Of a stretch of 16,455 nt of DNA, positions 7,020 to 12,285 are shown piece by piece (position 1 is the first letter of the stretch; every line of letters begins with the position of its first letter). The stretch is from assembly GCA_905210085.1 (NCBI GenBank), contig CAJLVJ010000043.1:1-16455 (forward strand), read 5' to 3'. This DNA is from an uncultured Collinsella sp. Its GTDB lineage: Bacteria > Actinomycetota > Coriobacteriia > Coriobacteriales > Coriobacteriaceae. The position numbers and the translations under genes were made by a program. Under the pieces are notes generated by a model, which searched no databases, was not told the DNA's origin, and saw only the letters and a program-made list of their open reading frames with translations.

Positions 7020-7081
7020 TTTACAGGAGAGCCTGTTTCTTATGTATAGAGTTTGGTCTCGGTAAAAAGATGCGATAACAT
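7020..7081 (+). promoter_or_regulatory. Candidate promoter(s) for the tyrosine-kinase operon
   Basis: Two sigma70-type candidates fall in this 195-base gap. The first is TTTACA (7020-7025), a 17-base spacer and TGTATA (7043-7048). The second is TTGGTC (7053-7058), a 17-base spacer and TAACAT (7076-7081). A small hairpin (ACAGG 7023-7027 with CCTGT 7032-7036) overlaps the first. The ribosome site GAAAGG (7115-7120) is eight bases before the ATG at 7129. Nothing else was recognised in 6993-7128. Confidence 0.4.
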
Positions 7082-7128
7082 ACGGACAGTTTTGTCAATC
7101 CGAACTGGGGAAATGAAAGGCAAGCTGC

Positions 7129-7785
7129 ATGACCCTTCTCGAACTGTTCCAGCTGCTGAAGAAGCACCTTCAGCTGGTCATCACCCTTCCGGTGGTCTGC
7201 GCGATCGCCATGGGCATCGTGTCCTTCGTTGCGATGGACAACACCTATACCGCGACGACGAGCATGTACATTCTCGCCAAGACCGACGATAGCGGTCAGA
7301 TGAGCTACAACGATCTCTCGGCGAGTCAGATGCTTTCCAACGATATCGCCACGCTGCTGGATAGCGATAGCGTTAAGAGCGGCGCAGCCAATGAACTGGG
7401 CCTCACTGATCTGGATGACTACAAGGTGTCTGTTTCCTCCGAGACCACCACGCGTGTCATTACGCTTTCGGTTACCGGCACCGATGCCAAGGAGACGGCT
7501 AAGGTCGCAAAGGCCATGGCCAGCTCGGTGAGTACGGTCGCTCAGAACGTCGGCGCTGCCCAGAGCATCAACGTTATCGACGAGGCTAAGACCCCCGAAG
7601 CCCCCAGCGGCCCCAAGCGCACGCTGTATATTGCCGTCGCGTTCCTCGCCGGTATCTTTATCGCAGTCGCCTATGTCGTTTTGGCAGACATGCTCAATAC
7701 CCGCATCCGCGGTGCCGAAGAGGCAGAAGAGCTCCTGGGCATTCCCGTTGTTGGCCGAATTCCGGCTATGAAAGGTGGTAAATAG
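7129..7785 (+). CDS. Wzz/CpsC-type chain-length and tyrosine-kinase adaptor protein
   Basis: This 218-residue membrane protein belongs to the Wzz / CpsC-CapA (YveK) family. In Gram-positive bacteria it sits in the membrane, activates the separate CpsD-type tyrosine kinase and helps set exopolysaccharide chain length. It has an N-terminal TM helix (about 17-36), an extracytoplasmic domain with helical Thr/Ser-rich content (about 37-160), the proline-rich stretch PEAPSGPKR (157-164) just before TM2 that is typical of the family, TM2 (about 165-187) and a short cytoplasmic tail including RIRGAEEAEELLGIPVVGRIP, where the kinase partner docks in known systems. It is followed two bases later by the kinase gene. 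Length is normal for CpsC-type proteins. Confidence 0.9.
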   Translation: MTLLELFQLLKKHLQLVITLPVVCAIAMGIVSFVAMDNTYTATTSMYILAKTDDSGQMSYNDLSASQMLSNDIATLLDSDSVKSGAANELGLTDLDDYKVSVSSETTTRVITLSVTGTDAKETAKVAKAMASSVSTVAQNVGAAQSINVIDEAKTPEAPSGPKRTLYIAVAFLAGIFIAVAYVVLADMLNTRIRGAEEAEELLGIPVVGRIPAMKGGK

Positions 7786-7787
7786 GC

Positions 7788-8525
7788 ATGGCTAAGGCAA
7801 AGAACACCGACAAGCTCGTTGTACAGAATGCCGCCAAGACCCTTCTGGCCAACATCCGCTTTGCGAGCGTGGACGACCCCATCCGCACCATCACCGTTAC
7901 CTCCTCGATTCCCAACGAGGGCAAGTCTACGGTTTCCATTAACCTTGCTCAGGCAATCGCCACGAGCGGCAAGTCCGTGCTCCTGGTCGAGGCCGATATG
8001 CGCCGCAGGTCTCTTTCCGATATGCTCGGCGTTCGTTCGCGCGGCGGACTCTATGCGGTCCTTTCCGAGCAGATCTCCATCGACCAGGCAATTGTCGAGA
8101 CGGGTCAGAAGAACTTCTACTTCCTCGATGCCGAGCCGCACATTCCCAATCCTGCCGACATCATCGTTTCTCACCGCTTTGCCAAACTGGTCAAGGCGCT
8201 GTCTGCCAAGTTCCAGTACGTCATCTTCGATGCTCCTCCGGTCGGCACCTTCATCGATGCTGCCGAGATTGCCAGCCTGACCGACGGTACGCTGTTCGTG
8301 GTGCGCGAGGACTTCACCAAGCGCGAGGAGGCACTCAACGCTATCGGCCAGCTTAAGAAGTCCGAGAAGGTTAAGCTCATCGGTACCGTCATGAACTACT
8401 GCGAGACCGAGACCAGCGAGTACTACTACTCCTACTACACCAAGGACGGTAAGAAGGTTAAGAAGGGCTCCGACGATCAGGGGACTTCCAAAAAGGGCAT
8501 CTTCACCAACCGAGCAAACGTTTAG
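7788..8525 (+). CDS. CpsD-type bacterial tyrosine kinase (BY-kinase)
   Basis: This 245-residue cytoplasmic ATPase phosphorylates tyrosines, including its own C-terminal cluster, and controls surface polysaccharide synthesis with its membrane adaptor. It has Walker A SSIPNEGKST (39-48), Walker A' LLVEADMRR (65-73, Asp70), Walker B YVIFDAPPVG (144-153) and the tyrosine-rich tail EYYYSYY (211-217) that serves as the autophosphorylation site. The last 25 residues are rich in lysine. It is in its expected place, between the CpsC-type adaptor and the CpsB-type phosphatase. The ribosome site AAAGGTGG lies within the end of the upstream gene, indicating coupling. A MinD/ParA ATPase is the main alternative, but the tyrosine cluster and neighbours argue against it. 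Confidence 0.93.
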   Translation: MAKAKNTDKLVVQNAAKTLLANIRFASVDDPIRTITVTSSIPNEGKSTVSINLAQAIATSGKSVLLVEADMRRRSLSDMLGVRSRGGLYAVLSEQISIDQAIVETGQKNFYFLDAEPHIPNPADIIVSHRFAKLVKALSAKFQYVIFDAPPVGTFIDAAEIASLTDGTLFVVREDFTKREEALNAIGQLKKSEKVKLIGTVMNYCETETSEYYYSYYTKDGKKVKKGSDDQGTSKKGIFTNRANV

Positions 8526-8542
8526 TTGATTAAGGCTGACCT

Positions 8543-9193
8543 ATGCGTGACATTCATTGCCATATCTTGCCGGGTGTAGACGACGGCGCCGCCGATCTCG
8601 ATGAGAGCTTGGCGATGCTCGAGGCTGCCAAGCGGGCCGGTGTAACCAGAATCGTTTGCACTCCTCACTGCCGTGATCCCTATTTTGACTACGACAAGAT
8701 GTGGGATGCCTTTGAGCTGCTGCGTGATAACGCTGACGGTTTTCCGCTCCAGATGGGCTTCGAGGTCAACCATCGAAAGCTCGTTGAGCTTGGTATCGAT
8801 GCCGCGGAGCACTTGCATTTCGATGGGACCAACGAGTTTCTGCTCGAGCTTTCGACGCATGCCGATGCGTATGCGTTTAGAGAGTACGAGAACACGATTT
8901 ACGATTTGCAGTGTCGTGGCTACCAGGTGATCATCGCTCATCCTGAGCGCTATCGTGCGGTTCAAAAGGATGTAAGCGTGGCGGAGCGCCTGGTCGATAT
9001 GGGCTGCAAGCTGCAGGCTTCGGCGGACTTTATTGCCGGCGGTCGCTTTGGTCGCGAGAAAAAGCCGGCACAGCGCCTGTTCGATCAGAACCTGTACAGC
9101 TTCATCGCGAGCGATGCCCATAACGTGGGTCATTACGACTGCCTGGCGAAGGCTCGCGCGAAGTTTAGTGTGCGCGGAGCTCATTTTCGCTAA
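8543..9193 (+). CDS. CpsB/CapC-type PHP-family protein-tyrosine phosphatase
   Basis: This 216-residue metal-dependent phosphatase is of the PHP family and removes phosphate from the CpsD-type kinase. Metal-binding and catalytic motifs are present: His5 and His7 (DIHCHILPGVDDG), His42 (CTPHC), Glu74, His133 (AHPERY), and Asp191 with His193 (SDAHN). The family normally has about 240-250 residues, so this is slightly short at the C-terminus (ends in RGAHFR) but retains every motif. It lies 17 bases after the kinase gene and completes the adaptor-kinase-phosphatase trio. The ribosome site is weak (AAGG, nine bases before the ATG). Confidence 0.93.
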   Translation: MRDIHCHILPGVDDGAADLDESLAMLEAAKRAGVTRIVCTPHCRDPYFDYDKMWDAFELLRDNADGFPLQMGFEVNHRKLVELGIDAAEHLHFDGTNEFLLELSTHADAYAFREYENTIYDLQCRGYQVIIAHPERYRAVQKDVSVAERLVDMGCKLQASADFIAGGRFGREKKPAQRLFDQNLYSFIASDAHNVGHYDCLAKARAKFSVRGAHFR

Positions 9194-9232
9194 TATCTGT
9201 CCCTAACGTTCGCATTGAATGAAAGGGCAGCC

Positions 9233-9733
9233 ATGGATATCCAACTTAAGACGGGATGCTTTGATGACGCGGCGTTGGTGCGCCGCGTCGTTTTTATGGA
9301 CGAGCAGGGCTACGAGAATGAGTTCGACGCTATCGACGAGGACCCGAACTGCATTCATGTGACGCTCTATGTAGACGGCGAGCTTGCCGGTTGCTCGCGC
9401 GTGTTTCCCGAAGAGCTTGAGCGCGTGGCTGACGCAGAGGCCCCGGTGTTGCCGGCATGCGACATGGACGAAGGCGTTGTGGCGGGGGAGACCTACATTA
9501 TGGGGCGCGTCGCCGTGCTGCCGGCTATGCGTCGTCGCGGACTGGCGAGTGCGATCGTCGATACCAGTGCTTCGTGTGCACGCGATGCCGGCGCTAAGCT
9601 TATTAAGCTGCATGCGCAGGAATACGTGCTGCCGCTCTATGCAAAGGCGGGCTACACGCAAATCGCCCCGGTAGATTACGAAGACGAGGGCCAGCCCCAT
9701 GTCTGGATGGCCAAGCGCGTAGATGGCAGATAG
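9233..9733 (+). CDS. GNAT-family N-acetyltransferase (ElaA/YjcF type)
   Basis: This 166-residue protein would transfer an acetyl group from acetyl-CoA to an unknown acceptor. The layout is that of ElaA/YjcF-like GNATs: RRVVFMDEQGYENEFDAIDED near the start, a strand LYVDGELAGCSRV, then YIMGRVAVLPAMRRRGLASAIV containing the acetyl-CoA-binding loop RRRGLA, then a helix and LHAQEYVLPLYAKAGY near the end. The ATG at 9233 is chosen because GAAAGGG (9221-9227) sits five bases before it; a TTG at 9215 would start upstream of that ribosome site. The gap of 39 bases after the phosphatase allows co-transcription, though nothing links the two functionally. Confidence 0.88.
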   Translation: MDIQLKTGCFDDAALVRRVVFMDEQGYENEFDAIDEDPNCIHVTLYVDGELAGCSRVFPEELERVADAEAPVLPACDMDEGVVAGETYIMGRVAVLPAMRRRGLASAIVDTSASCARDAGAKLIKLHAQEYVLPLYAKAGYTQIAPVDYEDEGQPHVWMAKRVDGR

Positions 9734-9771
9734 GGACGTTCCTTTTCTGCCGGCAGCTGGGGACACTCCTT
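9733..9771. repeat. Imperfect 12-base direct repeat around a 10-base palindrome
   Basis: GGGACGTTCCTT (9733-9744) and GGGACACTCCTT (9760-9771) match at 10 of 12 bases and flank the perfect palindrome CTGCCGGCAG (9747-9756). The unit begins at the acetyltransferase stop codon. The form is like a small extragenic palindromic repeat. Whether it recurs in the genome cannot be seen from one window. Confidence 0.5.
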
Positions 9772-9795
9772 GGCATCCGCCGCACGGTCGTTTCA

Positions 9796-9821
9796 ACATA
9801 CAGTTTTTCGATTCCGTATGT
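9796..9821. promoter_or_regulatory. Inverted repeat upstream of the htpG promoter, candidate operator
   Basis: ACATAC (9796-9801) and GTATGT (9816-9821) are exact reverse complements with a 14-base spacer, so the half-sites lie two helical turns apart. They sit just upstream of the -10-like TATAAAAT. They do not match CIRCE (HrcA) or HAIR (HspR) elements. The regulator is unknown. Confidence 0.4.
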
Positions 9822-9841
9822 ATATATGCGCGCTAATGGGT

Positions 9842-9849
9842 TATAAAAT
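9842..9849 (+). promoter_or_regulatory. Candidate -10 element of htpG
   Basis: TATAAAAT contains two overlapping -10-like hexamers (TATAAA and TAAAAT). No good -35 hexamer is found 16-18 bases upstream; that stretch is the AT-rich TATGTATATATG. A transcript from here would have a leader of about 80 bases. Confidence 0.45.
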
Positions 9850-9878
9850 CTAAGTCTGAACATAGCAGGTCTGCGATG

Positions 9879-9903
9879 CGGCTCGGGCGACCGGGCCGTT
9901 TTT
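9879..9903 (+). terminator. Terminator-like hairpin in the htpG leader
   Basis: CGGCTCGG (9879-9886) pairs with CCGGGCCG (9891-9898), eight pairs with one G-T, around a GCGA tetraloop. Five T (9899-9903) follow directly, meeting the usual form of an intrinsic terminator. It lies downstream of the -10-like element at 9842 and 30 bases before the htpG start, so it could be an attenuator. Alternatively it ends transcription coming from the acetyltransferase gene and the true htpG promoter lies elsewhere. Confidence 0.65.
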
Positions 9904-9933
9904 GCGGACGGGGGTAGCGCGAAAGGACTGCAC

Positions 9934-11958
9934 ATGCGTCAATTTAAGACCGAGAGCAAAAAACTGCTCGACCTCATGATCAACTCCATCTACACCAATA
10001 AGGAAATCTTCCTGCGCGAGCTTATCTCTAACGCGAGCGACGCCGTCGACAAGCTCAACTTTAAGAGCCTGCAGGACCCGAGCGTCAAGATCGACCAGGG
10101 CGACCTGGCCATTCGCGTCTCCTTTGATAAAGACGCCCGCACCATTACCATCTCGGATAACGGCATTGGCATGACCGCCGAGGAGCTGGAGCGCAATCTG
10201 GGCACCATCGCCCATTCCGGCTCCGAGGAGTTTAAGACCGAGAACGCCGAGCAGCAGGGCTCCGATGTCGACATCATCGGTCAGTTTGGCGTGGGCTTCT
10301 ACTCGGCTTTTATGGTCGCCAGCCATGTGAAGGTCGTCAGCCGCGCCTATGGCGAGGATGTCGCCCATGTGTGGGAATCCGACGGTCTTGAGGGCTACAC
10401 CATCGAGGACGGCGAACGCGCCGAGCACGGTACCGATGTCATCCTGACGCTGCGCGAGAACGAGAAGCTCGATGCCGACGGCGAGGCCGAGACCTACGAT
10501 CGCTTCCTGACCGAGTGGGGTCTCAAGAGCCTGATTCAGCAGTACAGCAACTATGTGCGCTACCCGATTCAGATGATGGTGTCCAAGAGCCGCCAGAAAC
10601 CCAAGCCCGAGGACGCCGGCGACGATTACAAGCCCGAGTACGAGGACTACCAGGAGCTCGAGACCATCAACTCCATGACACCGATCTGGAAGAAGCGCAG
10701 CTCCGATGTCGAGCAGAAGGACTACGACGAGTTCTACAAGTCCACGTTCCACGACTTTGACGATCCTGCGCGCACCATCAGCTTCCACGCCGAGGGCACG
10801 CTCGAGTATGACGCCCTGCTGTTTGTGCCGGGACGCGCGCCGTTCGATCTGTACAGCAAGGACTACGAGAAGGGCCTGGCGCTTTACAGCTCCAACGTCC
10901 TGATCATGGAGAAGTGCGACGACCTGCTGCCCGACTACTACAACTTTGTCCGCGGCGTCGTGGATTCCGCCGACGTGTCGCTCAACATCTCGCGCGAGAC
11001 CCTGCAGCAGAACCGTCAGCTCAAGGCCATCGCCAAGCGCGTGGAAAAGAAGATTACCGCCGACCTTGAGGATATGCGTGACAACGACCGTGAGGCCTAC
11101 GAGAAGTTCTTCGAAAACTTTGGCCGCGGCCTCAAGTACGGCATCTACTCGAGTTATGGCATGAAGGCCGATGAGCTCGCCGACCTGTTGCTGTTCTGGT
11201 CTGCCAAGGAACAGAAGATGATTACCCTGGCCGAGTATGCCAAGGGCATGCCCGAGGATCAGAAGGCCATCTACTACGCCGCCGGCGATTCGCGCGAGCG
11301 CTTGGCCAAGATGCCCGTGGTAAAGGGCGTGCTCGACCGCGGCTATGACGTGCTGCTGCTGACGCAGGACGTGGATGAGTTCACCTTCCAGGCTATGCGT
11401 GAGTACGTTGCCGCCGATATGCCCAAGATCTACGAGGACGATGCCGCCCGCGAGGCTGCCGAGAAGGCCGTGGCCGATGGTGCCGAGCCCGAGGTTGAGG
11501 ATCGTCACCTGGAGCTCAAGAACGTCGCAACCGGTGATCTTGATCTGGCGACCGAGGACGAGAAGAAGGAGGCCGAGGACGCCACCAAGGAAAACGAGGA
11601 TCTCTTTAGCGCTATGAAGGAGGCGCTCGGTGACAAGGTCGAGAAAGTTGCCGTCTCCGCGCGCCTGACCGATGCCCCCGCTTGCATCACCACCGAGGGC
11701 CCGCTTTCGCTTGAGATGGAGAAGGTGCTCCAGAAGGGACCCGAGGGCGCGCCCGACGGCATGCCCAAGAGCCAGCGCGTGCTCGAGCTCAACGCCAAGC
11801 ACCCGGTCTTTGACAAGCTTGTCGCTGCCCAGAAGGCAGGCGACGCCGACAAGATCAAGCAGTACTCCGGTCTGCTCTATGACCAGGCTCTGCTGGTCGA
11901 GGGCATCCTCCCCGAGGACCCCGTAGCCTTCGCGGCGGCTGTTTGCAACTTGATGTAG
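9934..11958 (+). CDS. htpG: HtpG, bacterial Hsp90 chaperone
   Basis: This is a cytoplasmic ATP-driven dimeric chaperone that remodels client proteins. The N-terminal GHKL ATPase has Glu29 (FLRELISNASDAVDKL), Asn33, Asp75 in SDNGIGM, GTIAHSGSEEF, the glycine-rich lid segment GQFGVGFYSAF (116-126) and GTDVILTLRE. A charged linker (about 216-245) is longer than in E. coli HtpG. The middle domain has LFVPGRAPFDLY and SLNISRETLQQNRQL, whose arginine contacts ATP in the family. The C-terminal dimerisation domain (about 570-674) is complete. At 674 residues it exceeds the usual 620-650, mainly through the linker and an acidic insertion at about 502-562. The start ATG has GAAAGGA six bases before it. 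The gene appears to be transcribed alone. Confidence 0.97.
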   Translation: MRQFKTESKKLLDLMINSIYTNKEIFLRELISNASDAVDKLNFKSLQDPSVKIDQGDLAIRVSFDKDARTITISDNGIGMTAEELERNLGTIAHSGSEEFKTENAEQQGSDVDIIGQFGVGFYSAFMVASHVKVVSRAYGEDVAHVWESDGLEGYTIEDGERAEHGTDVILTLRENEKLDADGEAETYDRFLTEWGLKSLIQQYSNYVRYPIQMMVSKSRQKPKPEDAGDDYKPEYEDYQELETINSMTPIWKKRSSDVEQKDYDEFYKSTFHDFDDPARTISFHAEGTLEYDALLFVPGRAPFDLYSKDYEKGLALYSSNVLIMEKCDDLLPDYYNFVRGVVDSADVSLNISRETLQQNRQLKAIAKRVEKKITADLEDMRDNDREAYEKFFENFGRGLKYGIYSSYGMKADELADLLLFWSAKEQKMITLAEYAKGMPEDQKAIYYAAGDSRERLAKMPVVKGVLDRGYDVLLLTQDVDEFTFQAMREYVAADMPKIYEDDAAREAAEKAVADGAEPEVEDRHLELKNVATGDLDLATEDEKKEAEDATKENEDLFSAMKEALGDKVEKVAVSARLTDAPACITTEGPLSLEMEKVLQKGPEGAPDGMPKSQRVLELNAKHPVFDKLVAAQKAGDADKIKQYSGLLYDQALLVEGILPEDPVAFAAAVCNLM

Positions 11959-11988
11959 TTCGGGGATACGGCACCGTAACTAGATTAG

Positions 11989-12058
11989 AACGAGAGTGGA
12001 TAATCTCCCACTTTTGGCTCGAATGCGGGCTTGAAGTGGGAGATTTTCCACTCTCGTT
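11989..12058. repeat. Long near-perfect inverted repeat after htpG (hairpin; likely also terminator)
   Basis: Two 25-base arms (11989-12013 and 12034-12058) are reverse complements at 24 of 25 positions, with one T-T mismatch at 12001, around a 20-base loop. The arms begin AACGAGAGTGG. Read as RNA this is a very stable hairpin; TTTCCTTTT follows, so it could end htpG transcription. Its length and symmetry exceed what a terminator needs, and it resembles a mobile or repeated palindromic element. No coding capacity is present. Confidence 0.8.
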
Positions 12059-12068
12059 TCCTTTTGAA

Positions 12069-12093
12069 TGATTCCTCCGTCCCCAAGGGATCA
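12069..12093. repeat. Short imperfect palindrome, possible extragenic repeat
   Basis: TGATTCC (12069-12075) and GGGATCA (12087-12093) are reverse complements at six of seven bases and enclose TCCGTCCCCAA. It directly follows the long hairpin. The GTCCCC core resembles the GGGGAC core of the repeat at 9760, on the opposite strand. This is weak evidence taken alone. Confidence 0.35.
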
Positions 12094-12114
12094 ATTATTT
12101 GTCGGGGTTGTGGT

Positions 12115-12155
12115 TTTGTGACCTGCTGAAATTTAGGATACTGTACAACTGTACG
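12115..12155 (+). promoter_or_regulatory. Candidate promoter with tandem operator-like repeat before the YhgE/Pip operon
   Basis: TTGTGA (12115-12120), a 16-base spacer and GATACT (12137-12142) form a plausible sigma70-type promoter. Overlapping the -10 and the expected start point is a perfect tandem ACTGTAC, at 12140-12146 and 12148-12154, in an 8-base repeat unit; each GTAC core is itself palindromic. This is a typical position for a repressor, such as a TetR-family protein, but no regulator gene is in the window. An alternative -10, TATATT (12173-12178), would place the repeat near its -35. Confidence 0.4.
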
Positions 12156-12197
12156 TTAATTTGTCTTCGTAGTATATTGCTACCCGCAAAACTCAAT

Positions 12198-12239
12198 ACC
12201 ATTGTGCTCTGAGACGCTAAAGCGCCTACGTACAATGGT
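12198..12239. repeat. Inverted repeat in the YhgE/Pip leader
   Basis: ACCATTGT (12198-12205) and ACAATGGT (12232-12239) are exact reverse complements with a 26-base spacer. The spacer contains the palindrome CGCTAAAGCG (12215-12224). In RNA it could fold into a stem over the upstream candidate ATG at 12235. This argues mildly against that ATG being the start. Confidence 0.45.
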
Positions 12240-12285
12240 TGTCGATAGTACGATTCGATTTAACGACAGGATGGATGGTCCAAGC

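Larger units (their letters stand above)
11959..12285. other. Non-coding gap between htpG and the YhgE/Pip operon
   Basis: No supportable gene lies in these 327 bases. In order they hold a 25-base-arm hairpin, a short imperfect palindrome, a candidate promoter overlapped by a tandem ACTGTAC repeat, and a leader with an 8-base inverted repeat. The part from 12094 to 12200 is noticeably more AT-rich than the genes around it. The in-frame start candidates of the next gene fall in the last 85 bases. Confidence 0.7.

Noticed and set aside
7053..7292. Small plus-strand open frame overlapping the start of the CpsC-type gene
   Set aside because: It overlaps the promoter region and the first 160 bases of a well-supported gene, and has no recognisable content.
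9199..9737. GTCCCTA and TAGGGAC flanking the acetyltransferase gene as mobile-element ends
   Set aside because: Seven-base inverted matches 530 bases apart are expected by chance, and there is no target duplication or transposase.
9734..9933. CIRCE or HAIR heat-shock element before htpG
   Set aside because: Neither TTAGCACTC-N9-GAGTGCTAA nor CTTGAGT-N7-ACTCAAG, nor a near match, is seen.
9850..11802. Long minus-strand open frame of 650 codons opposite htpG
   Set aside because: It lies fully antisense to a clear Hsp90 gene, has low-complexity Leu/Gly/His/Val-rich content and no recognisable domain. High GC content makes long antisense frames common.
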